The notes under the pieces were generated by a model, which searched no databases, had not been told where the DNA came from, and saw only the letters and a program-made list of their open reading frames with translations. The translations under genes and the position numbers were made by a program. Below, piece after piece: positions 27,001-35,218 of a DNA stretch of 41,106 bases; the stretch's first letter is position 1, and every line of letters begins with the position of its first letter. This DNA is from Magnetospirillum sp. WYHS-4 (GTDB lineage: Bacteria > Pseudomonadota > Alphaproteobacteria > Rhodospirillales > GLO-3). The stretch spans positions 1-41,106 of the forward strand of contig JAMOBD010000021.1 in the NCBI GenBank assembly GCA_039908345.1, read 5' to 3'.

Positions 27001-27141
27001 TCATACCAACCGGCCAATGAGTTGACCGGCTGGCATCTTCATCTTTGCCCTCGCCGGGCGCGCGCATCCGCGCGCTTGGCCGCGGCCGCAATGGCCGCCC
27101 GATACCGGCCAACGAGTCGGATCGAGGGTTGGCCGGTATCA
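27001..27141. repeat. Multi-hairpin intergenic element with related inverted ends (MITE/REP-like)
   Basis: The 141 bp between the convergent FKBP-rhodanese and DUF1150 stops are almost wholly palindromic. Left hairpin: arms 27006-27017 and 27022-27033, two mismatches on the plus strand that become G-U pairs in minus-strand RNA. Middle hairpin: GCGCGC 27060-27065 and 27070-27075, followed by GGCCGC repeats. Right hairpin: a perfect 13-bp stem, 27101-27113 with 27128-27140. ACCGGCCAAYGAGTYG occurs at 27009 and again at 27104, and the outer ends read ATACC...GGCCAA inward from both sides. It may terminate both genes, or be a small dispersed repeat. It overlaps the DUF1150 stop codon. Confidence 0.65.
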
Positions 27142-27369
27142 ATGCAAGGTGGCGAGGCGAACCTCGTTCTCGCGGGCTGCCTCCATCACCTGATTCATGG
27201 ACCCGGCGACGAACAGCGGCGTGCCGTCGGCGGCATGGACGGAAAAGGCCGGGCCTTGGGTGGTGGCGACCGGCCGGACGTAGATGACTTCGTTCAATTG
27301 CCAATGGGCCAAGTCGAAGGCTCCGGGCGAGCCGGACTCGGCGGAGGGAACATTGCGCGCGGCGATCAT
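27139..27369 (-). CDS. DUF1150-family small protein
   Basis: A 76-residue protein matching the alphaproteobacterial DUF1150 pattern: VIYVRPVA in the first half, then FSVHAADGTPLFVAGS, an AARENEV segment and a terminal LATLH. The family's members often lie next to small heat-shock protein genes, but no such gene is here. Function is unknown. ATG 27369 follows GAAGGAC on the minus strand. The stop codon lies inside the right-hand hairpin of the intergenic element, so that hairpin can act as its terminator. Confidence 0.8.
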   Translation of the reverse strand: MIAARNVPSAESGSPGAFDLAHWQLNEVIYVRPVATTQGPAFSVHAADGTPLFVAGSMNQVMEAARENEVRLATLH

Positions 27370-27480
27370 GGAGTCCTTCCTTCAAGGGGCGGCATTGCCC
27401 CTCTTTGTGAATCTAGGAGGATATCCCGCACCGGACCAGGGGGCCGGCCCCGGAAACCATCACTCCTGCGTGAGAAAGCC

Positions 27481-27633
27481 CTAACGGCGGGCATCCGGAC
27501 GCTCCCGGACCGGAACGAGGCGAACGATGGGCACTCCCCGCTTGGTGACCACCAGGGGCTCGCCGCTGGCCGCCACTTCGTCCATCGCCTTCAGGCGCTT
27601 GGCCTTGAATTCTCCGGCCTTCATCGCTCTCAT
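27481..27633 (-). CDS. Orphan Phd/YefM-type antitoxin
   Basis: A 50-residue protein starting MRAMKAGEFKAKRLKAMDEV and continuing GEPLVVTKRGVPIVRLVP, the N-terminal DNA-binding fold of prevent-host-death (Phd/YefM) antitoxins. The normal C-terminal toxin-binding helix is short or missing (it ends VRERPDARR). The ATG at 27633 is chosen because it reproduces the family start; the frame is open to 27684. No toxin gene (PIN/VapC, Doc or RelE) follows in the 111 bp before DUF1150, nor precedes it. It is therefore probably a remnant, or an antitoxin acting against a toxin encoded elsewhere. Confidence 0.75.
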   Translation of the reverse strand: MRAMKAGEFKAKRLKAMDEVAASGEPLVVTKRGVPIVRLVPVRERPDARR

Positions 27634-27692
27634 GGGTTTGGAAGTCCTGCCATGGTCATGATACCACGGGATTCCCGCCGGCAAAAGGACGT

Positions 27693-28112
27693 CTACTCCC
27701 CCGCCAGGTGGGCCACCAGGGTGCGCAGGTGGGCGCGGCTGCGATGTTCGAACAGGTAGACGCCCTGCCAGGTGCCCAGCGCCAGCCGGCCTTCCGACAC
27801 CGGGATGGACAGGGAAACCTGGGTCAATGCCCCCTTGATATGGGCCGGCATGTCGTCGGGGCCCTCGACGGTATGACGTATCCAGCCAGCGTTCTCCGGC
27901 ACCAGACGGCGGAAGAATTCGTCCAGGTCGCGTCGCACGTCGGGATCGGCGTTCTCCTGAATCACCAAACTAGCCGAGGTGTGACGGCAGAACAGGGTGA
28001 GCAGGCCGCACTCCATGCCCTGGGCGCGCGCCCAGGCGGAGACCTCTTCCGTCACCTCATAAAGGCCGGGACCGCGGGTCTGGACCTGGAAGCCGTGCTG
28101 CGCCTGTTTCAT
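27693..28112 (-). CDS. YjbQ-family protein (UPF0047)
   Basis: A 139-residue protein of the YjbQ family. The signature includes GLLTLFCRHTSASLVIQENADPDV, then WIRHTVEGPDDMPAHIKGAL, and the final LGTWQGVYLFEHR. Conserved His and Glu residues in these segments form a metal-like pocket. Members complement thiamine phosphate synthase weakly in E. coli, hence the label 'secondary thiamine-phosphate synthase', but the true reaction is uncertain. The ATG at 28112 gives a normal-length protein. It is transcribed divergently from the GDT1-like gene across 67 bp. Confidence 0.9.
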   Translation of the reverse strand: MKQAQHGFQVQTRGPGLYEVTEEVSAWARAQGMECGLLTLFCRHTSASLVIQENADPDVRRDLDEFFRRLVPENAGWIRHTVEGPDDMPAHIKGALTQVSLSIPVSEGRLALGTWQGVYLFEHRSRAHLRTLVAHLAGE

Positions 28113-28179
28113 GCTGTGCCGTCCGTCCGATTGGTGTAAGGAGAGGCCGCCTTTATGCCAGATCAGGGGTCTAGCCGTC

Positions 28180-28458
28180 ATGTTCGAGATCGCCGCCGTG
28201 TTCGCTTCCGTCTTCCTGGCCGAACTGGGGGACAAGACCCAGCTCGCCACGGTGCTGTTCGCCTCCGAGGGCAAACACCATCCCTTCGCCGTCTTCCTGG
28301 CCGCCGCCGGCGCCCTGGTCGCCTCGACCGCCCTGGCCGTCCTGGTGGGCACCGCCGGGGCCAAATACATCGAAGGCATCCCGCTCAAGCTGATCGCCGG
28401 GATCGGCTTCATCCTGCTGGGCGCCTGGACGGTGATCGGGCACTTCCGGGGGGCGTGA
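28180..28458 (+). CDS. Half-length GDT1/TMEM165 (UPF0016) cation transporter protein
   Basis: A 92-residue membrane protein with three predicted helices and a single copy of the family motif E-x-G-D-K-T in FLAELGDKTQLATVLFAS. Full-length UPF0016 proteins (Gdt1, TMEM165, the manganese exporters MneA/Mnx) carry two copies in two related halves. One-motif bacterial forms presumably work as dimers. Manganese or calcium export is inferred. ATG 28180 begins helix 1 directly. No manganese riboswitch (yybP-ykoY type) could be seen in the 67-bp upstream gap, which is too short to hold one and a promoter. Confidence 0.88.
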   Translation: MFEIAAVFASVFLAELGDKTQLATVLFASEGKHHPFAVFLAAAGALVASTALAVLVGTAGAKYIEGIPLKLIAGIGFILLGAWTVIGHFRGA

Positions 28459-28578
28459 GCCGTCACGAAAGCGCCGTCCCGGCCGTCTATCCCCCAACTT
28501 TCCAAAACGGAGGCGGGCGAGTGGCGCTGGAAGAAGACGGTGCCCAACGCCCGGCGCAACGGCTGCAAAAACGTCTGA

Positions 28579-29283
28579 TCAGCCGTACCCGTGCAAGGCC
28601 GTCCCGTGCCGGTTCAGCCAGGCGCGGGCGGCCTTGGCGTGGGGGGTGAGGTCGTCGACCGTGCGCCAGAAGCGGGGACCGTGGTCCTTGACCTTCAGGT
28701 GGGCCACCTCGTGCGCCACCACGTAGTCGAGCACGAAATCGGGCGCCAGGATCAGGCGCCACGAGAAGTTCAGGTTCCCCGACGCGGCGCAGGACCCCCA
28801 GCGCGAGCGGGTGTCGCGCACCGCCACCCTTCCGGCCTGGCGTCCCAGCAGCAGCGACTTGCGTCGCACCCGTTCGGCGATTTCCCGCCTGGCTTCCCGC
28901 TTCAGCCAGTCGGCGACGCGGCGGGGCAGATGCTCGGCCAGGCCGGCGACCAGGATTTCCCCGTCCTCCCGCCAGACGCCGCCTCGCCGGCCGGGGGCGT
29001 GGCGGATGTGATGCGGCTCGCCCAGCCAGGGAATCTCCGCCCCTTCGGCGAAGGGCACGCGAGGCGGCAGGCGCTTCAATCGGGCCAGCAGCCAGCCCGC
29101 CTTTTCCCGCACCATGGCAAGGGCCGCCGCCTTCGGCACGTGCCAGGGGAGGGTGACCGTGGCCCCGCCGATCTCGGGGGCCAGGCGCAAGATCATCCGC
29201 CGGGCCCGGCGGTTGCGCGTCACCAGGACCGGGATTTCCCGGCCGTCGAGAACGACGACCTCAGGCCGGCCAGTCGACGACAT
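28579..29283 (-). CDS. YgjP-like (SprT/DUF45) putative metallopeptidase
   Basis: A 234-residue protein of the YgjP/DUF45 family. The zinc motif is H191-E-V-A-H195 with a third ligand H201 in [16 protein letters not shown]. Upstream, [20 protein letters not shown] is the family's second signature. The N-terminal half begins with [12 protein letters not shown], typical of these proteins. The substrate is unknown. ATG 29283 overlaps the end of the YcgN-like gene by 23 bp; longer frames upstream read through that gene and are unlikely. It is the last gene of a five-gene minus-strand operon. Confidence 0.87.
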   Translation of the reverse strand: MSSTGRPEVVVLDGREIPVLVTRNRRARRMILRLAPEIGGATVTLPWHVPKAAALAMVREKAGWLLARLKRLPPRVPFAEGAEIPWLGEPHHIRHAPGRRGGVWREDGEILVAGLAEHLPRRVADWLKREARREIAERVRRKSLLLGRQAGRVAVRDTRSRWGSCAASGNLNFSWRLILAPDFVLDYVVAHEVAHLKVKDHGPRFWRTVDDLTPHAKAARAWLNRHGTALHGYG

Positions 29284-29689
29284 GATCTTCCAGGGCCCCC
29301 GCGTCCTTTTCCGCCACCGCCCGCCCGCGCACCGACTGCCCGGCTCCATGGACCGATTCGGGGTCGCCGGTGACGAGCGGATGCCATGCCGGAAGGTCCT
29401 TCCCTTCCGTCAGCAGGCGATAGGCGCAGGTGGTGGGCATCCAGGGCAGCTTCTTCACGTTTTTCGGCGACAGCGGTACGCAGTCGGGTACGAAGCGGCG
29501 CCGTTCCACGTAGTTGCGGCAGCGGCAGGTTTCCAGGTCGAGCAGCCGGCAGGCGACTTCCGTATAGGCGACTTCGCCGGTGTCGACGTCCTCCAGCTTC
29601 TCCAGGCAGCACTTGCCGCAGCCGTCGCAGAGGCTTTCCCATTCCTCCGGCGTCAGGCGGGCCAAGGGCTTGTCGAGCCAGAACGCCAT
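29261..29689 (-). CDS. YcgN-family (UPF0260) cysteine-cluster protein
   Basis: A 142-residue protein with [15 protein letters not shown] (the C-x-x-C-x-x-C-C cluster) followed by [16 protein letters not shown] and PDCVPLSP, the UPF0260/YcgN arrangement. The eight or more cysteines suggest metal or cluster binding. No activity is established. Its start shares one base with the cobB stop (TGATG), and its end overlaps the YgjP-like gene by 23 bp, so it is translated as part of the operon. Confidence 0.9.
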   Translation of the reverse strand: MAFWLDKPLARLTPEEWESLCDGCGKCCLEKLEDVDTGEVAYTEVACRLLDLETCRCRNYVERRRFVPDCVPLSPKNVKKLPWMPTTCAYRLLTEGKDLPAWHPLVTGDPESVHGAGQSVRGRAVAEKDAGALEDHVVDWPA

Positions 29690-31002
29690 CAGGCCTCCCG
29701 GTCGATCAGGTGGATGAAGGAACCGGCGACGCGTCCCGCCGCCAGCCCGGCCGGCCCCCGGTCGGTTCCTTCGGCGTCGGTGCAGCGGAACAGGGCCTGG
29801 CCCGGACCTTCCTCACGGACCACGGAATAATGGAATTCATGGCCCAGAAAGATCGTCCCCGCCTCGCCCAGGGGGCCATCGACCTGCAGCACGGCGCGGC
29901 GGTAGCCCAGGTGCAGGCGCCGTTCGGCGAAGTTCGTCGCCAAGGGCAGCAGGCCCGCCATGGCATGGCTGCGCCCGTTCCCATCCGTCAGGGTCCGTCC
30001 CAGCACCATGTAGCCGCCGCACTCGCCGAAGACGACCTTGGTCCTTGCGGCCTCCTGCAGACCGTCGAGGAAGCGGCGATTGGCCGCCAGGACCTCCGCA
30101 TGCAGTTCGGGATAGCCGCCGGGCAGATAAAGGGCATCGGCATCGGGCGGCGGCGCCTGGTCCCCCAGGGGGGAAAAGAAGGAAATCTCCGCCCCCGCCT
30201 TGCGCCAGCCCTCGAGCACCAGGGGATAGCGGAAGGCGAAAGCCTCGTCGGCCGCCACCCCGATGCGCTGGCCCAAAGGCGGGACGGGCGGCGGCAGGTC
30301 GCATGCCTCAGCCGTGGCCGGCCGGGCCAGCGCGCGGAGCGTCGCCACGTCGACGTGGGCCCCGACCAGTTCTCCCGCCCGGTCCAAGAATTCGTCCAGG
30401 TCCGGATGCTCCACCGCCTGCACCAGGCCCAGGTGCCGGCCAGGCAGGGAAAGGTCCTCGAAGCGCGGCATGAAGCCCAGGATCTTCACCTGGGGCACCG
30501 CCGCGGCGCAGGACTCGGCGAGCAGGCGGGCATGTCGCTCCCCGGCCACGCGGTTGAACACCACCCCCGCGACCTCCATGTCGGGCCGGTGGGAGGCGAA
30601 CCCGCGCACGAGGGCCGCCGCCGAGGCGCCCTGCGCGCGGGCATCCACCACCAGCACCACCGGCCAGCCGAGCGTCGCCGCCAGGTCGGCGGTCGAGCCC
30701 TGAAAGGCGGTGGCGCCGTCGAACAGGCCCATGACGCCCTCGCAGACCACCAGGTCGACCCCTTGCGCAATCTGGCTCGCCACCGCCGCCAGACGGCGGG
30801 GCGCCATCGCCCAAGGGTCCAGATTCGGGCAGGGCCGGCCCGAGGCGGCCTCATGAAAGGCGGGATCGATGTAGTCGGGGCCGGCCTTGGCCGAGGCGAC
30901 CTTCACCTTGTTGCGGTGCAGGTGGCGCAAAAGCCCCAGGGTCAGCACCGTCTTGCCGCTGCCCGACGCCGGCGCGGCAACGACGATGCCGGGCGCGGTC
31001 AC
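29689..31002 (-). CDS. cobB: Cobyrinate a,c-diamide synthase (CobB/CbiA)
   Basis: A 437-residue ATP- and glutamine-dependent amidotransferase. The N-terminal dethiobiotin-synthetase-like domain has the P-loop ASGSGKT (about residues 12-18) and [12 protein letters not shown]. The C-terminal class I glutaminase-like domain (about 240-437) has the [10 protein letters not shown] motif, the nucleophile Cys in [12 protein letters not shown], and a later His in GHEFHYS. It amidates the a and c side chains of the corrin ring. The start is GTG at 31002, overlapping the SCO stop (GTGA). The presence of cbiD in the window supports the CbiA-like, oxygen-independent version of the pathway. Confidence 0.93.
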   Translation of the reverse strand: MTAPGIVVAAPASGSGKTVLTLGLLRHLHRNKVKVASAKAGPDYIDPAFHEAASGRPCPNLDPWAMAPRRLAAVASQIAQGVDLVVCEGVMGLFDGATAFQGSTADLAATLGWPVVLVVDARAQGASAAALVRGFASHRPDMEVAGVVFNRVAGERHARLLAESCAAAVPQVKILGFMPRFEDLSLPGRHLGLVQAVEHPDLDEFLDRAGELVGAHVDVATLRALARPATAEACDLPPPVPPLGQRIGVAADEAFAFRYPLVLEGWRKAGAEISFFSPLGDQAPPPDADALYLPGGYPELHAEVLAANRRFLDGLQEAARTKVVFGECGGYMVLGRTLTDGNGRSHAMAGLLPLATNFAERRLHLGYRRAVLQVDGPLGEAGTIFLGHEFHYSVVREEGPGQALFRCTDAEGTDRGPAGLAAGRVAGSFIHLIDREA

Positions 31003-31595
31003 AGAAGTTCCTTGATGCGTTGCGCCATCTCCGCACCGGGCGTGCCGTGGGAGAAGAAGGCGCGGAACTTGCCGTCCGGCCCCATCAGGTAAAGAAGCGC
31101 CGAATGGTCGATCAGGTAGTCCTTGTCGTCGCCGCCGGCCGCCTTGGCATAGAAAGCCTTGTAGGCCTTGGCCGCCCTGGCGACCTGGTCCGGGCTGCCG
31201 GTCAGGCCGCGCAGGCGGGGATGGAATTTCTTGACGTATTCCTTCAGATGGGCGGGCGTGTCGCGGGCCGGATCGACGGACACGAAAACCGGCACCACCT
31301 TCTCGGCGTCCGGTCCCAGGGTGTCCAGGGCTTCCGCCACCAGGCCCAGCGAGGTCGGACAGACGTCGGGGCAGAAGGTATAGCCGAAGAAGATCAGCAG
31401 GAACTTGTCCTTGAAGGCCTGGTCGGTGATGGGTCGGCCGTCTTCGTCGATAAGCGCGAAGGGACCGCCGATGTTGGCCGTTCCGGCGTTGGTGATGGGC
31501 TTGGCCGGCGGCTCGTCGCCCTTGAGCAACAGGCTGGCGCCGAAACCGGCGGCGACGATCACGGCGAACACGGCATAGAAGACGAGTCTATTCAT
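30999..31595 (-). CDS. SCO1/SenC-family copper chaperone
   Basis: A 198-residue membrane-anchored thioredoxin-fold protein. The N-terminal anchor is about residues 5-24. Copper ligands are C75-P-D-V-C79 in FFGYTFCPDVCPTSL and H164 in YLIDHSALLYL. SCO proteins deliver copper to the CuA site of heme-copper oxidase or act as thiol reductants for it. It lies 7 bp after the DsbD_2-like gene and overlaps cobB by 4 bp. No oxidase subunit gene is in the window. Confidence 0.94.
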   Translation of the reverse strand: MNRLVFYAVFAVIVAAGFGASLLLKGDEPPAKPITNAGTANIGGPFALIDEDGRPITDQAFKDKFLLIFFGYTFCPDVCPTSLGLVAEALDTLGPDAEKVVPVFVSVDPARDTPAHLKEYVKKFHPRLRGLTGSPDQVARAAKAYKAFYAKAAGGDDKDYLIDHSALLYLMGPDGKFRAFFSHGTPGAEMAQRIKELL

Positions 31596-31602
31596 CGGTC
31601 CC

Positions 31603-32349
31603 TCAGGTAGTCATTCGCCATGCCATGTAGCATAGCAAGGCGGCATTCGCCACGAGGAGAAACGGAGCGACCCTGCCGACGGTCTCCCGCCAGCGGCTGC
31701 CCGCCACGTGACCGGCCAGTCCGACCGCCAGCAGGGCTGGTATGGTACCGACGGCGAAGGCCAGCATGGCGAAGGCGCCGCCCAGGGAGTCTCCGGCCGA
31801 AGCCGCCGCCGCCAGGGCGCCCCACACCAAGCCGCAAGGCAGGAAACCCAGCGCCACCCCCAGACCATAGGCCCTCGTCCCGACGGGCCGGGCGAACAAT
31901 GGCTTGGCGAGGCGGGAAATCGCGCGGCTCACCGGGCCCTCGGCGGTGGCCGCCAGTCCGGGCAGGGCGAGCCCGAGGCGCCTCAAGCCGTAGCCAAGGA
32001 AGAAGAGTCCCGCCAAGCCGAGGAGCAGGGCGGCCAAAGGGCGAAACCCGGCGGCGTCGACCAGCCCGGCGGCCAGGGCGCCCAGCCCCGCGTAGGTGGT
32101 CGCGCGGCCCAGGTGGTAGGGCACCAGGGCGGCGCCCAGCAGGCGATGGGTCTCGCTCATGGCTCCGGCCGGCAGGGCTTCCAGGCGGGCCATCACCTGG
32201 GCCAGCACGAAGGGCCCGCACATGCCGGCGCAATGGGTGAGGCTGCCGCCCAGCCCGGCCAGGAACAGGCCAAGAATCAGGCCGGAATGATCGTCCACCG
32301 CCACCCGGCAGACCGAGACGAAATCGAACAGCATCGCGTGCGCGTCCAT
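31603..32349 (-). CDS. DsbD_2/TauE-SafE-like membrane protein with conserved Cys pair
   Basis: A 248-residue integral membrane protein with about six helices. The first carries GGSLTHCAGMCGPFVLAQV, the H-C-x-G-M-C-G motif of the DsbD_2 family (often annotated 'sulfite exporter TauE/SafE'). A later helix has FLPCGLVWGAL, a third conserved Cys. Related proteins next to cytochrome oxidase or copper genes are linked to copper or electron transfer across the membrane. Here it leads an operon whose next gene is a SCO copper chaperone. ATG 32349 and 32334 are both possible starts. Confidence 0.85.
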   Translation of the reverse strand: MDAHAMLFDFVSVCRVAVDDHSGLILGLFLAGLGGSLTHCAGMCGPFVLAQVMARLEALPAGAMSETHRLLGAALVPYHLGRATTYAGLGALAAGLVDAAGFRPLAALLLGLAGLFFLGYGLRRLGLALPGLAATAEGPVSRAISRLAKPLFARPVGTRAYGLGVALGFLPCGLVWGALAAAASAGDSLGGAFAMLAFAVGTIPALLAVGLAGHVAGSRWRETVGRVAPFLLVANAALLCYMAWRMTT

Positions 32350-32368
32350 GGGGCGCTATGTTTAGGCC

Positions 32369-33403
32369 ATGACAAGGGACAGGAAAAGACGGGGTTTACG
32401 CCGGGGGTTCACCACCGGGGCCTGCGCGACGGCTGCCGCCGCCGCGGCCTTCGAGGCGTTGGCGAGCGGTGTCTTTCCCGATCCGGTGACGATTCGCCTG
32501 CCGGGGGGCGAGACGCCCTCCTTTCCGCTTGCCCGCAAGGCACTGGGGGACGGGTGGGCGGAAGCCGGCGTGGTCAAGGATGCCGGTGACGACCCCGACG
32601 TCACCCATGGCGCCTTGATTTTGGCTCGCGTAGAGCGGGGCGGGCCGGGCATCGCCTTCCGGGCCGGCGCGGGCGTGGGAACCGTGATGCGCCCCGGCCT
32701 GCCCATCCCCCCCGGCGAGCCGGCCATCAATCCGGTGCCGCGCCGCATGATCGAGGATGCCCTGGGCGGGGCCGATGTCGTGGTTACCCTGTCGATTCCC
32801 GGCGGCGCGGAACTGGCGAAAAGGACTCTGAACGAGCGCCTGGGTATCGTCGGCGGGCTGTCCATCCTGGGCACCACGGGCATCGTCGTGCCCTATTCCT
32901 GCGGCGCCTGGATCGCCGCCATCCGGGCCGGGGTCGATGTGGCGCGGGCGGCCGGCCACGACCATCTCGCCGCCTGCACCGGCCGCACTTCCGAAAGGGC
33001 TGTCCGCGCCCGCCTGAACCTGCCCGAAACGGCCATGATCGACATGGGCGACTTTGCGGGCGGGCTGTTCAAGGTCTTAAGAAAGACCCCCGTCGCCCGC
33101 CTGACCCTGGCCGGCGGCTTCGCCAAGCTGGCCAAACTGGCCCAAGGCGAGACCAACCTTCATTCCGGGGCCTCGCGGGTGGATATGGCCTGGCTGGGTG
33201 GCCTGCTGGCGGACCTGGGCGGCGACGGAAGCGGGGCGGAAACGGGAGCCGGGATGCTGGCGATCGCCCGGCGGGACGGCCTGCCCCTGGGCGATCGGGT
33301 GGCGGCCCTTGCCAGGGGCGTGGCGGCAAGCCATCTTCCAGCCCATACCGACGTCGAGGTCCTGGTGGTGGACCGGGAAGGGGAGGTGGTCGGACATGCC
33401 TAA
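32369..33403 (+). CDS. cbiD: Cobalt-precorrin-5B C1-methyltransferase CbiD
   Basis: A 344-residue protein with the CbiD signature start LRRGFTTGACATAAAAAAFEA, followed by DPDVTHGALILARVE, VGTVMRPGLPI and GEPAINPVPRRMI. It methylates C1 of cobalt-precorrin-5B with S-adenosylmethionine in the oxygen-independent corrin pathway. The C-terminal part contains GDFAGGLFKVLRKTP and ETNLHSGASRVD, also family-typical. ATG 32369 is 19 bp from the divergent operon start, so both promoters must overlap coding DNA or this gene is read from a longer transcript. It overlaps cobK by 8 bp. No cobalamin riboswitch fits in this gap. Confidence 0.95.
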   Translation: MTRDRKRRGLRRGFTTGACATAAAAAAFEALASGVFPDPVTIRLPGGETPSFPLARKALGDGWAEAGVVKDAGDDPDVTHGALILARVERGGPGIAFRAGAGVGTVMRPGLPIPPGEPAINPVPRRMIEDALGGADVVVTLSIPGGAELAKRTLNERLGIVGGLSILGTTGIVVPYSCGAWIAAIRAGVDVARAAGHDHLAACTGRTSERAVRARLNLPETAMIDMGDFAGGLFKVLRKTPVARLTLAGGFAKLAKLAQGETNLHSGASRVDMAWLGGLLADLGGDGSGAETGAGMLAIARRDGLPLGDRVAALARGVAASHLPAHTDVEVLVVDREGEVVGHA

Positions 33404-34145
33404 GAAGGTCCTGATCCTGGGCGGTACGGCACAGGCCAACGAGCTCGCCGCCCTTGCCCACGAGCGCTTGGCCGGACGGGCGGAGGTGGTGCTTTCCTTG
33501 GCTGGCGTGGCGGCACCGCGCCGCAGCCATCCCTGCATCGTCCGCAAGGGCGGCTTCGGCGGCATCGATGGACTGGCGGACTACCTGAAGGCGGAAGGGG
33601 TGACGCTGGTGGTCGATGCCACCCATCCCTTCGCCGAACAAATGTCCAATCACGCCTATTGCGCCTGTCTGGAAGCCGGAACGTCCCGCCTGGCCCTCGT
33701 CCGCCCTCCCTGGCATCCGGAGCCGGGCGACCGCTGGGTGGAAGTGGAAAGCTTCGCCCGCGCCGCCGAGGTCCTGCCGCGCTTCGCCCGGCGGGTGCTG
33801 CTGACCACGGGTCGGCGCGACCTCGGGGCCTTTGCCGGGCTGCCGGGCATCTTTTTCGCCGTGCGGCTGCTGGAGGCCCCGGCGGAGGCGCTGCCGCTCG
33901 ACGCCTACCGGATCGTCGTCGGCGCGCCGCCCCATTCGGTGGAGGACGAACGGCGCCTGATGCGCGACCTGCGGATCGACACCCTGATTACCAAGCAGAG
34001 CGGTGGCGAGGAAGGAAGGGCCAAGCTGGTGGCCGCTCGCGAGGAGCGGGTCAAGGTCGTCCTGATCGCCCGCCCCTACCCGGAACCCGGTCCCCAGGTG
34101 GCGACGGTAGCCGAGGCCATGGCCTGGGTGGAGGCCCAGTTGTGA
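33396..34145 (+). CDS. cobK: Precorrin-6A reductase CobK/CbiJ
   Basis: A 249-residue NADPH-dependent reductase. It begins MPKKVLILGGTAQANELAAL (nucleotide-binding region), then has VVDATHPFAEQMSNHAYCAC, a hallmark of the family. The C-terminal part reads TLITKQSGGEEGRAKLVAARE, also typical. It reduces (cobalt-)precorrin-6A in corrin-ring formation, directly after CbiD in the pathway, consistent with their gene order. ATG 33396 overlaps cbiD by 8 bp, with GGGGAGGTGG upstream. The end overlaps the next gene's GTG. Confidence 0.95.
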   Translation: MPKKVLILGGTAQANELAALAHERLAGRAEVVLSLAGVAAPRRSHPCIVRKGGFGGIDGLADYLKAEGVTLVVDATHPFAEQMSNHAYCACLEAGTSRLALVRPPWHPEPGDRWVEVESFARAAEVLPRFARRVLLTTGRRDLGAFAGLPGIFFAVRLLEAPAEALPLDAYRIVVGAPPHSVEDERRLMRDLRIDTLITKQSGGEEGRAKLVAAREERVKVVLIARPYPEPGPQVATVAEAMAWVEAQL

Positions 34146-35218
34146 TCGACCTTTCCGCCTTTTCCGCCGATTACGCCCAGGCGCGGGCCAAGTTTCTGGA
34201 TGCCGCCAAGGCGGCCGGGGCGCGCTTACGCGAATACCCGAACCCGGAACGCGGTCCCGACGGTGAAGTCCTGGCTGCCGATGCCGCCTGGCTGGGACCG
34301 GAGGACGCCGCGGCCGTCCTGGTCACGCTGTCGGCAACCCACGGGGTCGAAGGCTTCTGCGGCTCGGCCACCCAGGTCCAAGCTCTGCGCCGGCCGCGGC
34401 CGGAAGGCGTTGCCATGCTGCACGTCCATGCGCTGAACCCGCACGGCTTCGCCTGGCTGCGGCGGGTCACCGAGGAAGGAATCGACCTGAACCGCAACTT
34501 TATCGACTTCTCCGGGCCCCTGCCCGAGAACCCGGCCTACGACGTTCTGGCCGATTCCATCCTTCCGCCGTCGTCGGAGCCCCACCTGCTGGCGGCGGCC
34601 CACGCGGCCCTGCAGGCCTACGCGGAAGAAAACGGCCGCAAGGCCCTGGAAGAAGCCGTCACCGGCGGCCAGTACCGTCATCCCCAGGGCCTGTTCTACG
34701 GCGGCGCCGCGCCCTGCTGGTCGCGCCGGACCACGGCGGCGGTCATGGCCGATTTCCGCCTGCGGGAACGGGCGCGGGTGGCGGTGGTGGACTTCCATAC
34801 GGGCCTCGGGCCCTTCGGCTACGGCGAGCCCATCTGCGACCATCCGCCGGGCAGCGCCGCCGTCGCCCGCGCCCGGGCATGGTTCGGCGATTCGGTGACC
34901 GAGCCGGCGCTCGGCACCTCGACCTCGGTGGCCAAGGCGGGCCTGTCCGACTACGGCTGGCAGGACGCCCTGGGCGAAGCGGTGACCTTCGTCGCCCTGG
35001 AATTCGGTACCTATTCCCCGGAAGCCATGTTCGACGTGCTGCGCGACGACCACTTGGCGCACCGGGACGGCCCGCCCGACTGGGCCGCCCCCGCCACCCG
35101 GCGCGTCAAGGAAGCCATCCGCCATCACTTCTACCCGGCCAGCCGCGACTGGCAGGAAATGGTGCTGTTCCGCAGCGCCCAGGTGCTGGGGCAGGCGGCG
35201 GCGGGCGTAAACGGATAG
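34142..35218 (+). CDS. DUF2817-family M14-like zinc peptidase
   Basis: A 358-residue protein of the DUF2817 family, which is related to M14 carboxypeptidases. Candidate zinc ligands are H and E in SATHGVEGFCGSA and a downstream His in VVDFHTGLGPFG. The DLNRNF motif is the M14 substrate-binding segment, and ALEFGTYSPE contains a possible catalytic Glu. The substrate is unknown. The start is GTG at 34142, overlapping the cobK stop (GTGA), so it is translationally coupled to cobalamin genes, although no cobalamin step needs a peptidase. It ends 0 bp before the convergent VapB remnant. Confidence 0.87.
   Translation: MIDLSAFSADYAQARAKFLDAAKAAGARLREYPNPERGPDGEVLAADAAWLGPEDAAAVLVTLSATHGVEGFCGSATQVQALRRPRPEGVAMLHVHALNPHGFAWLRRVTEEGIDLNRNFIDFSGPLPENPAYDVLADSILPPSSEPHLLAAAHAALQAYAEENGRKALEEAVTGGQYRHPQGLFYGGAAPCWSRRTTAAVMADFRLRERARVAVVDFHTGLGPFGYGEPICDHPPGSAAVARARAWFGDSVTEPALGTSTSVAKAGLSDYGWQDALGEAVTFVALEFGTYSPEAMFDVLRDDHLAHRDGPPDWAAPATRRVKEAIRHHFYPASRDWQEMVLFRSAQVLGQAAAGVNG

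Noticed and set aside
27001-27141. CRISPR-like repeats between the FKBP-rhodanese and DUF1150 genes
   Set aside because: Only two copies of the shared 16-mer exist, 95 bp apart and part of hairpins; there are no regularly spaced repeats.
28519-28649. Short GTG-started frame after the GDT1-like gene, with GGAGG upstream
   Set aside because: It runs into the convergent YgjP-like gene, is low-complexity Arg/Ala, and matches nothing recognisable.
32350-32368. Possible cobalamin riboswitch before cbiD
   Set aside because: The divergent gap is only 19 bp, far too short for a B12 riboswitch, and no B12-box-like sequence was seen.
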